Shown piece by piece: positions 36,696 through 46,052 of a stretch of 64,000 nt of DNA (within the stretch, counting starts at the first letter, position 1; every line of letters begins with the position of its first letter). The notes under the pieces were generated by a model that was given only the letters and a program-made list of their open reading frames with translations, was not told where the DNA came from and ran no database searches. Position numbers and translations under genes: made by a program. The stretch comes from Lachnospiraceae bacterium (GTDB lineage Bacteria; Bacillota; Clostridia; Lachnospirales; Lachnospiraceae): the NCBI GenBank assembly GCA_022767285.1, contig JALENY010000025.1:1-64000 (forward strand), read 5' to 3'.

Positions 36696-37110
36696 TTAAC
36701 TGAGGGTGATTTGTGAAATGTCTTTTAATAAAGGTGCCCTCTCCGCTTGAAAACGAAATATATTTGAGAGAATAACTCAAAGGAACCTCCTTAAGCTGAA
36801 ATGTATAACCGCAGGGTATACGTATCAACTCAAGGAGGTGTTTTCGTCTGATTCTTTTGTGTCTATTATACCGGGGATTATATGATCTCGTAGTGCTGAT
36901 TTTTGCTGCTGTATTTTGACCTTGTGTTTTGCGATATGGCCAGTTCCTTGCATCTGACCGGCTGTGAGCAAGATATAAGGTCTTTCTTTGTATATAAAAA
37001 GATTAGTTGCATAATTTTATAATAGTAAAATTCCACAATATAATTATCTTATAATTTTATAAAATCACTATATATAGGTTGAAAATGTAAAAAAATAGGG
37101 TTAAAATAAA
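36696..37110 (+). other. Gene-free region with a hairpin and A/T repeats
   Basis: No gene was found. ACCTCCTTAAG (from 36785) and CTCAAGGAGGT (36831-36841) form a stem with an inner GTATA/TATAC stem; the following TTTTCG makes it a weak terminator candidate for clpB. Further on, ATAATTTTATAA occurs twice (37011-37022 and 37051-37062), 40 bases apart, in the presumed promoter of the MarR operon. Confidence 0.4.
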
Positions 37111-37126
37111 TTAGTCGACGAACTAA
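37111..37126 (+). promoter_or_regulatory. Operator-like palindrome before marR
   Basis: TTAGT-CGACGA-ACTAA: an inverted repeat immediately upstream of the ribosome site AAAGGAGGAG. It fits autorepression by the MarR protein encoded next. Confidence 0.6.
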
Positions 37127-37141
37127 AAGGAGGAGAATGAT

Positions 37142-37582
37142 TTGTTGGATGAACTAATCCGGGATTCGGTTCAGGGATGCCTTATGGATGTGTCACATAA
37201 GTTTTTTCTCAAGAATTTCGAGCGTGTATCAAAACTGGAAGTGCATCCGGGGCAGATACCGATCATACGATTGCTGGGATCCATTGAAGGGCTTAGTCAG
37301 AAAGAAATCGCTGGGAAATTAAATATTAAGCCGCCTACCGTAAATGTTTCTGTTCAGAGAATGGAAAAAGCCGGCTTAGCATATCGCCGGGCTGATAAGA
37401 AAGATCAGCGGATCACACGAATTTATCTGACCGATAAAGGAAAAGAGATTAATGAAAGAATCGCAGCCATGATGGAAGAGAACGAAAGCATCATAACCGC
37501 TAATTTTACAGAGAGTGAGCTCTGCCTGCTGAAACGAATGCTGCGGCAGGTATCGAAAAATCTGGAGGATGCATCCAGATAA
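37142..37582 (+). CDS. MarR-family regulator of the ABC exporter
   Basis: 146 residues with the winged helix of MarR: LSQKEIAGKLNIKPPTVNVSVQRMEKAGL, then the wing ADKKDQRITRIYLTDKGKE. It probably represses its own operon, which encodes an ABC exporter, and is released by a toxic ligand. The start is a TTG at 37142, eight bases after AAAGGAGGAG; an ATG at 37137 is out of frame and stops after six codons. The exporter gene follows after 21 bases. Confidence 0.9.
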   Translation: MLDELIRDSVQGCLMDVSHKFFLKNFERVSKLEVHPGQIPIIRLLGSIEGLSQKEIAGKLNIKPPTVNVSVQRMEKAGLAYRRADKKDQRITRIYLTDKGKEINERIAAMMEENESIITANFTESELCLLKRMLRQVSKNLEDASR

Positions 37583-37603
37583 AAAAGAAAAAAGGAGATT
37601 CAT

Positions 37604-39763
37604 ATGCATAAAATAATGAAATATCTAAAACGTTCAGCGGGATTTATCGTTATGATTATTCTGCTTTTATTCCTGCAGGCATATTGTGAACTTTCTTTGC
37701 CTGCTTACACATCGAACATTGTCAATGTTGGAATACAGCAAAAAGGTATCGAAGACGGTGTCCCGGAACAGATAAGCAGTGAGACCATGGAACGGCTGAT
37801 GCTGTTCATAGATGCGGCAGATCAGAAAAGAGTTGCGGATTCTTATGAAGAAGAGGACGGAATCCTGCAGCTGAAAAAAATGAATGAGGATGACCGGGCA
37901 GAGCTGAACAATATTCTGGGAAAACCGGAATTGATCGTGTATAATCTGACGGCGGATGAAGAAAATGCAGCAGCTATTAAGGAACAGATGCAGCTGCCGG
38001 AAGATGCAGACCTGTTTGGGGTCATTGCAAATATGCCAGAGGAAATGAAAAACCAGATGTTTGGAGAGGTGACTGAGAAAATTGATCAGATGCCGGACAG
38101 TATCGTTACCCAGACCGCAGTGCTTTTTGTACAGAATGAGTATCAGGCTTTGGGAGAAAATCTGGATAAAATACAGATGGGATATCTGTTGCACACCGGC
38201 CTTCTCATGCTGGGACTGGCTTTCCTTGGTATGGCGGCAGCAATTAGTGTGACCTTTTTATCCGCGCGGGTGGCAGCAGCGTTAGGCCATGATCTTCGTG
38301 ATGCGGTATACCGCAAGGTGATCGGCTTTTCAAGTGGCGAATTTAATCAGTTTTCAACAGCATCCCTGATTACCAGAAGTACAAATGATATTCAGCAGGT
38401 ACAGGTTATGATGACCATGCTGTTCCGTATTGCATGTTTCGCACCTATTATGGGTATCGGAGGCATACTGAAAGCGCTGAGGACCGATGTGTCCATGAGC
38501 TGGATTATTGCCCTGGCGGTTATTGTTATCCTTGCTGTGATCAGCCTGCTGCTTGCGGTTGCCATGCCGCGGTTCAAAAAACTTCAGACATTGATTGACC
38601 GGATGAATCTGGTTACAAGGGAGCTTCTTACCGGCATTATGGTTACCCGGGCATTCAGCCGGGAAAAACATGAGGAGGAGCGTTTTGAAAAGGCTAATCG
38701 TGATCTGATGAAGACCAATCTTTTTGTGAATCGCTGTATGACATTTATGATGCCGGTTATTATGCTCATTATGAATGGAGTATCGCTCCTGATCGTATAC
38801 AAAGGTTCCTATGCGATTGATGCGGGAACCATGCAGGTCGGTGACATGATGGCATTTATTCAGTATGCGATGCAGATCATCATGTCATTCCTGATGCTGA
38901 CCATGCTGTCGATCATGCTGCCGAGAGCCAGTGTATCAGCGGGGCGTATTGGAGAAGTGCTGGATACACAGTCGACCATTCATGATCCGGAACAGCCGCA
39001 GACACCGGATGAGTCTGTCAAAGGGAAAGTTGAATTTGACCATGTATCTTTTGCTTATCCGGATGCGGAGGAGCAGGTCCTGACGGATATCCATTTTACC
39101 GCAGAAAAAGGTGAGACGGTTGCAATCATCGGAAGTACCGGAAGCGGAAAGAGTACACTGATCAACCTTATACCGAGATTTTTCGATGTAACGGAGGGAG
39201 CAGTACGGGTCGATGGTATGGATGTGCGTCAGATGACACAAAAAGACTTGCGGAGCCGTTTGGGATATGTTCCTCAGAAGGGCGTTCTGTTTTCCGGAAC
39301 GATAGATTCCAACATTCGATTCGGACGACCGGATGCTTCGCCGGAAGAAGTGGAAAAGGCCGCGCAGATCGCGCAGGCGGAAGAGTTCATTCTGGCGAAA
39401 CCGGACGGATATCAGTCAAGGATCGCCCAAGGCGGAACAAATGTATCCGGCGGCCAGAAACAGCGTTTATCCATTGCCCGTGCCATTGAGAAAAAACCGG
39501 AGATCCTGATTTTTGACGACAGTTTTTCTGCATTGGACTATAAAACGGATGTTGCTGTGCGCAAAGCTCTGAAAGAGGCAACGGCCGAAACGACGACCCT
39601 GATTGTAGCGCAGCGGATCAGTACCATTCTCCACGCGGATAAAATTATAGTCCTGGACGATGGTGCGATGGTCGGCATTGGAACCCATAGAGAACTTATG
39701 AAGAACTGTGAAGTATATCAGCAGATTGCAAAATCACAGCTTTCAGAGGAGGAATTGGCATAA
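37604..39763 (+). CDS. ABC exporter half-transporter, degenerate ATP site
   Basis: 719 residues: a type IV exporter membrane domain and an ATPase. The first helix pair is split by a large external loop (about residues 35-190, rich in Glu and Met). Walker A is GSTGSGKST (near 512); the signature is the canonical NVSGGQKQ, but after Walker B comes ILIFDDSFSALD, with Asp where the catalytic Glu should be. This is the degenerate half of heterodimeric exporters such as BmrC or LmrC. The stop overlaps the start of the partner (TAATG). It is regulated by the MarR just upstream. Confidence 0.92.
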   Translation: MHKIMKYLKRSAGFIVMIILLLFLQAYCELSLPAYTSNIVNVGIQQKGIEDGVPEQISSETMERLMLFIDAADQKRVADSYEEEDGILQLKKMNEDDRAELNNILGKPELIVYNLTADEENAAAIKEQMQLPEDADLFGVIANMPEEMKNQMFGEVTEKIDQMPDSIVTQTAVLFVQNEYQALGENLDKIQMGYLLHTGLLMLGLAFLGMAAAISVTFLSARVAAALGHDLRDAVYRKVIGFSSGEFNQFSTASLITRSTNDIQQVQVMMTMLFRIACFAPIMGIGGILKALRTDVSMSWIIALAVIVILAVISLLLAVAMPRFKKLQTLIDRMNLVTRELLTGIMVTRAFSREKHEEERFEKANRDLMKTNLFVNRCMTFMMPVIMLIMNGVSLLIVYKGSYAIDAGTMQVGDMMAFIQYAMQIIMSFLMLTMLSIMLPRASVSAGRIGEVLDTQSTIHDPEQPQTPDESVKGKVEFDHVSFAYPDAEEQVLTDIHFTAEKGETVAIIGSTGSGKSTLINLIPRFFDVTEGAVRVDGMDVRQMTQKDLRSRLGYVPQKGVLFSGTIDSNIRFGRPDASPEEVEKAAQIAQAEEFILAKPDGYQSRIAQGGTNVSGGQKQRLSIARAIEKKPEILIFDDSFSALDYKTDVAVRKALKEATAETTTLIVAQRISTILHADKIIVLDDGAMVGIGTHRELMKNCEVYQQIAKSQLSEEELA

Positions 39764-41601
39764 TGAGTGAAACGAGAAGACCGAGAATGCATGGACCGGG
39801 ACATGGACCCGGAATGCGGGGCGGGGAAAAAGCCAAAGACTTCGGAACTGCCATGAAAAAACTGATTCAATACATGAAACGTTACAAATTCCGTATTTTA
39901 ATCATGCTGATTTTTGCGGTTGCCAGTACCGTATTTAGTATTGTGGGACCGAAAATCCTGGGAAAAGCCACAACGGAGCTGTTCAACGGTCTTGTGGCAA
40001 AAATTCAGGGGACAGGCGCGATTCATTTCGATAAAATTGCACAGATCCTGTTGTTTTTGCTGTGCATCTATCTGTGCAGTGCACTGTTTTCTTTCATACA
40101 GGGATTTATTATGAGCGGAATCGCCAATGATGTTTCCTACAGTCTCAGAAAAGAGATATCGAAAAAGATCAATCGGATGCCGCTGAAATATTTTGAGAGC
40201 AAAACGACCGGTGAGGTATTGTCACGTGTGACAAATGATGTAGATACGCTTCAGCAAAGCCTCAATCAGAGTATCACACAGATGATCACTTCAGTAACAA
40301 CACTGATCGGTGTGTTTATCATGATGTTGAGCATCAATGTATGGATGACGCTGTGTGCGCTTCTGATTCTCCCTGTATCCATGGGAATCATGGGTCAGGT
40401 TATGCAGCATTCTCAGAAATATTTCCAGCGTCAGCAGAAATATTTGGGCGAAGTAAATGGCCAGATTGAAGAAGTGTATGGCGGACATAACATCGTAAAA
40501 GTCTTTAATAAGGAAGAAGACACCATTGCGCAGTTTGAGGAGACGAATAAAAAACTGTATGATTCTGCGTGGAAATCTCAGGCATTTTCCGGCATTATGA
40601 TGCCGATCATGCAGTTTATCGGAAACGTGGGATATGTTATGGTGGCCCTTCTTGGCGGTGTCTTTGTAATCAAAGGAACGATTCAGGTGGGAGATATTCA
40701 GTCTTTCTTTCAGTATATTCGAAATTTCACCCAGCCGGTTCAACAGATCGCCCAGGTGACAAATATGCTTCAGATGGCAGCTGCCGCATCGGAGCGTGTG
40801 TTTGAGTTCCTGGAGGAGGAAGAGGAAGATCAGACTGTGAAAAATCCGGTTAAGATTGATCAGTTAAAAGGAAATGTGCAGTTTGAGCATGTATCTTTCG
40901 GATACAATCCGGACAAAATTATTGTACATGATTTTTCGGCTGATATTAAGGACGGACAGAAAATCGCCATCGTCGGTCCGACCGGTGCAGGAAAGACCAC
41001 TATGGTAAAACTGTTAATGCGTTATTATGATATCAATAGCGGATCGATAAAAATCGATGGGCATGATGTCAGGGATTTTAACCGGAGCGAACTTCGCGAA
41101 ATGTTCGGCATGGTGCTGCAGGATACCTGGCTGTTTAACGGAACGATCATGGATAATATTCGATATGGACGTTTGGATGCAACGGACGAGGAAGTTATTG
41201 CGGCGGCGAAGGCGGCCCACATTCACAAATTTATCATGTCACAGCCCGGCGGTTACAATATGGTTTTAAATGAAGAGACAAATAATGTGTCCCAGGGTCA
41301 GAAGCAGCTGCTGACGATTGCCAGAGCCATTCTGGCGGACAATCAGATCCTGATTTTAGATGAGGCTACTTCCTCTGTCGATACCCGCACAGAGGAGCGG
41401 ATCCAGAAAGCTATGGATAACCTGATGAAAGGAAGAACCAGTTTTGTTATTGCCCACCGATTATCCACCATTCGCGACGCAGATTTGATTCTCGTCATGA
41501 AAGACGGTGATATCATTGAACAGGGAAGCCATGAAGAATTGATGAAGCAGGGAGGATTCTACGCAGGGCTTTATAACAGCCAGTTTGAAAAGGCGGTATA
41601 A
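39763..41601 (+). CDS. ABC exporter half-transporter, catalytic partner
   Basis: 612 residues: a glycine/proline/histidine-rich start (HGPGHGPGMRGG), six membrane helices and an ATPase with Walker A GPTGAGKTT. Walker B has the proper glutamate (ILILDEATSSVD), but the signature reads NVSQGQKQ instead of LSGGQ. Together with the preceding protein this gives one competent ATP site (this Walker B with the partner's SGGQ) and one degenerate site. It probably exports a drug, lipid or peptide. A terminator follows. Confidence 0.92.
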   Translation: MSETRRPRMHGPGHGPGMRGGEKAKDFGTAMKKLIQYMKRYKFRILIMLIFAVASTVFSIVGPKILGKATTELFNGLVAKIQGTGAIHFDKIAQILLFLLCIYLCSALFSFIQGFIMSGIANDVSYSLRKEISKKINRMPLKYFESKTTGEVLSRVTNDVDTLQQSLNQSITQMITSVTTLIGVFIMMLSINVWMTLCALLILPVSMGIMGQVMQHSQKYFQRQQKYLGEVNGQIEEVYGGHNIVKVFNKEEDTIAQFEETNKKLYDSAWKSQAFSGIMMPIMQFIGNVGYVMVALLGGVFVIKGTIQVGDIQSFFQYIRNFTQPVQQIAQVTNMLQMAAAASERVFEFLEEEEEDQTVKNPVKIDQLKGNVQFEHVSFGYNPDKIIVHDFSADIKDGQKIAIVGPTGAGKTTMVKLLMRYYDINSGSIKIDGHDVRDFNRSELREMFGMVLQDTWLFNGTIMDNIRYGRLDATDEEVIAAAKAAHIHKFIMSQPGGYNMVLNEETNNVSQGQKQLLTIARAILADNQILILDEATSSVDTRTEERIQKAMDNLMKGRTSFVIAHRLSTIRDADLILVMKDGDIIEQGSHEELMKQGGFYAGLYNSQFEKAV

Positions 41602-41605
41602 ATAA

Positions 41606-41655
41606 TAAAAAAGCATGTGATGTCAAATTTTAATTGACAGACACACGCTTTTTTC
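41606..41655. terminator. Terminator after the ABC exporter
   Basis: AAAAAAGCATGTGATGTCAA pairs, with a small mismatch, with TTGACAGACACACGCTTTTTT. Confidence 0.75.
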
Positions 41656-41791
41656 ATAGGAAATTACTTTCCTGGTTGCGATCCTGTATCTGTTCGCACA
41701 AAAGAGTTTTGTCGCAGGCTTGACTTCAGGTGCGTTGAAGGGATAATTGAAAAAGGACAATTGAAAAATGTCAAGATATCTCTGGAAGCCC

Positions 41792-41821
41792 TTGACAATA
41801 TTTTTATCTGTGGTATATAAT
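41792..41821 (+). promoter_or_regulatory. Promoter of the aspS leader
   Basis: TTGACA (41792-41797), an 18-base spacer, TATAAT (41816-41821). Transcription should begin near 41828, just before the T-box. Confidence 0.8.
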
Positions 41822-41827
41822 TTCTTC

Positions 41828-42170
41828 AAATGGCGATGACGAAGAGAAGTAGCGCATTTTATCGCTTCCAGAGAGCAGGGGACGGTGGAAGCCCTGCAGA
41901 ATGAATCTGCGTGAATAACACTTTACCAGCCGCGATCTGAACACCGGGAATTGCAGGTTAGATAGTTGCCTGTCAGAGAAAATGCCTGTGGCGGAAACGC
42001 CATATGTAACAGGAAAATTAAAATGATATCCGGTCAGTAGGTGAGCCGTCAGCTGTGCGAGAAACAGCTGGGTTTTCATGAACCCGTAAGAGACTGCCGC
42101 AGGCAGTAATTCAGGTGGTACCGCGGACTATATGTTCGTCCTGAACGAGTGACGTTTGGGACGGGCATTT
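41828..42170 (+). ncRNA. T-box leader of aspS with terminator
   Basis: A 340-base tRNA-sensing leader. Stem I carries GAAGAGAAGTAG on the 5' side, AGAGAGC and GGTGGAAG in the distal loop, and the specifier region around 41931-41945. GAT, an aspartate codon, is at 41934-41936; AAC at 41940-41942 is an alternative reading. The conserved T-box AATTCAGGTGGTACCGCGG (42108-42126) is the antiterminator arm. The terminator CGTCC...GGGACG (42137-42163) with TTTTTT follows. Uncharged tRNA should turn on aspS. Confidence 0.93.
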
Positions 42171-42227
42171 TTTATTTCCCTAAACGTAAAAGCGCAGCAA
42201 AATGAAGGAAAGTGAGGAGATTATTAC

Positions 42228-43979
42228 ATGACGATCGGAACAACTTACCGTGACAAGACCCTGGACCAGTTCGGCGAAGGTGATGTGGGGGCAAATCTGA
42301 AAGTGTCCGGATGGGTGGAAAACATCCGTGACCATGGCGGCGTATCTTTTATTGACTTAAGAGATATGTATGGTGTGCTGCAGGTGGTACTGCGCGACAC
42401 AAGCCTTTTAAATGGAATCAACAAAGAAGACTGTATTATGGTAGAGGGTGTGGTAGATCACCGCGATGAGGAAACCTACAACCCGAAGATCCCTACCGGA
42501 ACCATTGAGCTGGAGGCTCATAAGATCGAGATACTTGGAAAAGTATACAAACAGCTTCCCTTTGAAGTGATGACTTCAAAGGAGATTCGTGAAGATCTGA
42601 GACTGAAATATCGATATCTGGATCTGAGAAATAAAAAAGTAAAGGATAACATGATCTTCCGCTCTAACGTAATCAGCTTTTTGAGAGAAAAAATGACTGA
42701 GATGGGATTCCTGGAGATTCAGACTCCGATTCTGTGTGCATCCTCCCCGGAAGGTGCCCGCGATTACATCGTTCCATCCCGTAAATTTAAAGGCAAATTT
42801 TACGCTCTGCCTCAGGCTCCGCAGCAGTATAAACAGCTTCTGATGGTGTCTGGTTTTGACAAATACTTCCAGATCGCACCGTGTTTCCGTGATGAGGATG
42901 CCCGTGCAGACCGTTCTCCGGGTGAGTTTTATCAGCTGGACTTTGAGATGAGCTTTGCGACTCAGGAAGATGTATTCCGTGTGGGTGAGGAAGTGCTGAC
43001 CGCTACATTCGAAAAATTTGCTCCGGAAGGTGCTGCTGTAACGCAGGCTCCTTATCCGGTGATCAGCTATAAACAGGCAATGCTGGAATTTGGTACGGAT
43101 AAACCGGATCTGAGAAATCCGCTGCGCATCATCGATGTGACTGATTTCTTCCAGAGATGTACCTTCAAACCCTTCCATAACAAGACTGTTCGCGCAATCA
43201 AAGTACATGCAAACATGTCAAAAGGCTTCCATGAGAAACTGCTGAAATTTGCGCAGTCGATCGGTATGGGCGGTCTGGGATATCTGGAAGTAAAAGAAGA
43301 CCTGTCCTACAAAGGCCCTATCGACAAATTTATTCCGGACGATATGAAAGTTGAAATTCGTGATCTTGCCGGTTTGGAAGCCGGTGATACGATCTTCTTT
43401 ATTGCGGACAGAGAGAGCCAGGCAGCAGTTTATGCAGGACAGATCCGTACAGAACTTGGTCAGAAACTTGGTTTGATTGAGGAAAATGCATATCGATTCT
43501 GCTTTGTAAATGATTTCCCGATGTTCGAGTATGATCCGGAAGAGAAGAAGATGATCTTCACTCACAATCCGTTCTCTATGCCGCAGGGTGGTCTGGAAGC
43601 GCTGAATACAAAGAATCCGGAAGATATTCTGGCTTATCAGTACGACATTGTATGCAATGGTGTGGAACTCTCCTCCGGAGCAGTTCGTAATCATAACCTG
43701 GATATCATGGTAAAGGCATTTGAGATTGCCGGATATACGGAAGAGGATCTGAAACAGAAATTTGGAGCGCTTTACAATGCATTCCAGTTCGGAGCGCCGC
43801 CACATGCAGGTATGGCACCGGGCGTTGACCGAATGATCATGCTGCTGCGCAACGAGGAAAATATTCGTGAGGTAATTCCGTTCCCGATGAACGGAAATGC
43901 ACAGGATCTTATGTGCGGAGCTCCGAATGAAGTATCGGAAATGCAGCTGCGAGAGGTTCATATTAAAGTGAGAGCGTAA
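42228..43979 (+). CDS. aspS: Aspartate-tRNA ligase
   Basis: 583 residues, the long bacterial type. An N-terminal OB-fold anticodon domain (VSGWVENIRDHGGVSFIDLR) is followed by a class II catalytic core with motif 2 CFRDEDARADR, QLDFEMSF and motif 3 GVDRMIMLL; the bacterial GAD insertion lies in between (about 290-420). It charges tRNA-Asp in the cytoplasm; whether it also charges tRNA-Asn cannot be told by eye. The gene is controlled by the T-box upstream; GTGAGGAGAT is its ribosome site. Confidence 0.97.
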   Translation: MTIGTTYRDKTLDQFGEGDVGANLKVSGWVENIRDHGGVSFIDLRDMYGVLQVVLRDTSLLNGINKEDCIMVEGVVDHRDEETYNPKIPTGTIELEAHKIEILGKVYKQLPFEVMTSKEIREDLRLKYRYLDLRNKKVKDNMIFRSNVISFLREKMTEMGFLEIQTPILCASSPEGARDYIVPSRKFKGKFYALPQAPQQYKQLLMVSGFDKYFQIAPCFRDEDARADRSPGEFYQLDFEMSFATQEDVFRVGEEVLTATFEKFAPEGAAVTQAPYPVISYKQAMLEFGTDKPDLRNPLRIIDVTDFFQRCTFKPFHNKTVRAIKVHANMSKGFHEKLLKFAQSIGMGGLGYLEVKEDLSYKGPIDKFIPDDMKVEIRDLAGLEAGDTIFFIADRESQAAVYAGQIRTELGQKLGLIEENAYRFCFVNDFPMFEYDPEEKKMIFTHNPFSMPQGGLEALNTKNPEDILAYQYDIVCNGVELSSGAVRNHNLDIMVKAFEIAGYTEEDLKQKFGALYNAFQFGAPPHAGMAPGVDRMIMLLRNEENIREVIPFPMNGNAQDLMCGAPNEVSEMQLREVHIKVRA

Positions 43980-44113
43980 AGCGCAGTTATGGAAAAAGGA
44001 TGGTCCTGTGGGAATGAGATCTTGCGGAATATGAAAGTTCTGTGCTTGTGATAGCTCATAGAATTTTTGCCTGAAAACGGGACTTTATAATGTAATGATG
44101 AAAGAAATTCGAA

Positions 44114-44150
44114 GGGGGCAGTTGGGAAACCGACATGCTCCCGTCTTTTT
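44114..44150 (+). terminator. Terminator downstream of aspS
   Basis: GGGGGCAGTTGGG and CCGACATGCTCCC fold around AAA, followed by TTTTT. The preceding 130 bases after aspS contain no gene. Confidence 0.65.
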
Positions 44151-44231
44151 ATCCATTTATGTTACGTTCCTGAATCTATCTGAATTTTATCATCCTTTTT
44201 TGCACCGGACAATAATTCCTTCACTTTTCCT

Positions 44232-44260
44232 TTTACAGATTTGTTCCTTTGGGATATAAT
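44232..44260 (+). promoter_or_regulatory. Promoter of the methyltransferase-hslO operon
   Basis: TTTACA (44232-44237), a 17-base spacer, TATAAT (44255-44260). Because transcription would start near 44267, the first ATG at 44277 has almost no leader, which favours the start at 44289. Confidence 0.75.
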
Positions 44261-44288
44261 TTAAAGGTAAAAGAAAATGAAGGAAACA

Positions 44289-45065
44289 ATGAAAATGGGA
44301 AAAAATGATCAGGGAGCATATCAGAGTTTTGCCAGAGTGTATGATATGTTTATGAATGATGTGCCTTACAGAGAATGGGCGGATTACATTCAGTCACTTC
44401 TTTTGGAGTACGGCGTAGAGGATGGCCTGGTGCTGGAACTGGGCTGCGGCACCGGTTCACTTACAGAAATTTTGAGCGCCCGGGGCTATGATATGATCGG
44501 TGTGGATAATTCGGAAGATATGCTGGAGATTGCGCTGGATAAAAAGACGGAATCCGGACAGGATATCCTGTATCTGCTGCAGGATATGCGGGCATTTGAA
44601 CTCTATGGCACAGTCCGGGCCGTAATCAGCATTTGTGATTCGATGAATTATATCACGGAGGAAACGGATCTGCTGGAAGTGTTCCGTCTGGTTAATAATT
44701 ATCTGGATCCGGGCGGAGTGTTTATTTTTGATTTGAATACTCTGTTTAAATACAGGGAAGTGATGGGTGAGTGTACCATTGCGGAGAACCGGGAGGACGG
44801 AAGCTTTATCTGGGATAACTATTTTGATGAAGAAACCAATATAAATGAATATGACCTGACACTTTTCATAGCGGAAGGCGAAGAGGGACTATTCCGTAAG
44901 TATGAGGAGACTCATTATCAGAGAGGATATGAGTTGAAAAGGATAAAATCACTGCTTGAAGAGGCCGGCATGATTTATGTGGCGGCTTATGATGCCTTTA
45001 CAAGAGAGAACCCGAGGGAAGACAGTGAGCGGATTTACGTGATAGCAAGGGAGAATGGAAAATGA
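44289..45065 (+). CDS. SAM-dependent methyltransferase, class I
   Basis: 258 residues. Motif I is VLELGCGTGSLTEIL (about residue 42), then DMIGVDNSEDML, and VISICDSMNYITE as motif post I. The N-terminus AYQSFARVYDMFMNDVPY is common in small-molecule methyltransferases of clostridia, whose substrates are mostly unknown. It is cytoplasmic. The start is put at 44289 for GAAGGAAAC before it and because of the promoter position. The stop overlaps hslO by four bases, a gene order seen elsewhere in Lachnospiraceae as far as I recall. Confidence 0.85.
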   Translation: MKMGKNDQGAYQSFARVYDMFMNDVPYREWADYIQSLLLEYGVEDGLVLELGCGTGSLTEILSARGYDMIGVDNSEDMLEIALDKKTESGQDILYLLQDMRAFELYGTVRAVISICDSMNYITEETDLLEVFRLVNNYLDPGGVFIFDLNTLFKYREVMGECTIAENREDGSFIWDNYFDEETNINEYDLTLFIAEGEEGLFRKYEETHYQRGYELKRIKSLLEEAGMIYVAAYDAFTRENPREDSERIYVIARENGK

Positions 45066-45940
45066 AAGACTATATTGTAAGAGCTACTGCAGCGCAGGGG
45101 CAGATTCGTGCATTTGCAGCGACAACAAAAGAAATGGTGGAGACAGCCCGGAGAGCGCATGACACAAGTCCGGTTGCAACAGCGGCCCTTGGCCGTCTGA
45201 TGACGGCAGGTGCTATGATGGGGATTATGATGAAGGGTGACAGGAACATTTTGACTCTTCAGATAAAAGGAGATGGCCCCATCGGCGGGATTACGGTTAC
45301 GGCGGATTCCCACGGCGATGTGAAAGGTTATGTGCTCAATCCTGAGGTTATGCTTCCTCCAAGCGCAGCTGGAAAGCTGGATGTGGGAGGTGCCGTGGGC
45401 AGCGGTGTATTGAGCGTCATCAGAGATCTGGGGCTTAAGGATCCGTATGTGGGTCAGATTGAGCTGCAGACAGGCGAGATCGGGGATGATCTGACCTATT
45501 ATTTTGCAGTCAGTGAGCAGACGCCTTCTGTTGTGGGCCTTGGTGTGCTGATGGAAAAAGATAATACGGTGAAACAGGCCGGAGGTTTTATCATTCAGTT
45601 AATGCCGGATGCAGCGGAAGAAGTGATCAGCAATCTGGAACAGAAGATTGCCGGTGTGCATTCGGTAACGGCACTTCTGGAAGCAGGAAATACACCGGAA
45701 ATGATATTGGAACAGCTGTTAGGTGATATGGATCTGGAAATCCTGGAACATCACGGTACGCGTTTTTATTGCAACTGTGATAAGGATCGCGTGGCGAAAG
45801 CCCTGATCAGTATTGGCAGAGAGGAATTGCAGAAGCTGATCGATGAGGGAGAAAAGGTTGAATTGAATTGTCATTTCTGTAATTCGAATTATGTTTTTTC
45901 TGTGGATGAAGTGAAAGAGCTCTATCAGCAGAGCAGATAA
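45062..45940 (+). CDS. hslO: Redox-regulated chaperone Hsp33
   Basis: 292 residues. The N-terminal beta domain begins MKDYIVRATAAQGQIRAFAATT and has HDTSPVATAALGRLMTAGAMM. The C-terminal zinc switch is complete: YCNCDKDR near residue 238 and CHFCNSNY near 270, the CxC and CxxC pairs. Oxidation releases zinc and turns Hsp33 into a holdase for unfolding proteins. It is translated right after the methyltransferase (ATGA overlap). Confidence 0.97.
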   Translation: MKDYIVRATAAQGQIRAFAATTKEMVETARRAHDTSPVATAALGRLMTAGAMMGIMMKGDRNILTLQIKGDGPIGGITVTADSHGDVKGYVLNPEVMLPPSAAGKLDVGGAVGSGVLSVIRDLGLKDPYVGQIELQTGEIGDDLTYYFAVSEQTPSVVGLGVLMEKDNTVKQAGGFIIQLMPDAAEEVISNLEQKIAGVHSVTALLEAGNTPEMILEQLLGDMDLEILEHHGTRFYCNCDKDRVAKALISIGREELQKLIDEGEKVELNCHFCNSNYVFSVDEVKELYQQSR

Positions 45941-46052
45941 CGATATATAAATTCCAGCACATAAGGCGTGCAAACAAAGCAGGGAAGAACCAAAAGGCTT
46001 GCAGAAATAGAAAGAGAATAGCAGCAGAATAATAAACAGATGAGGTAGAAAA

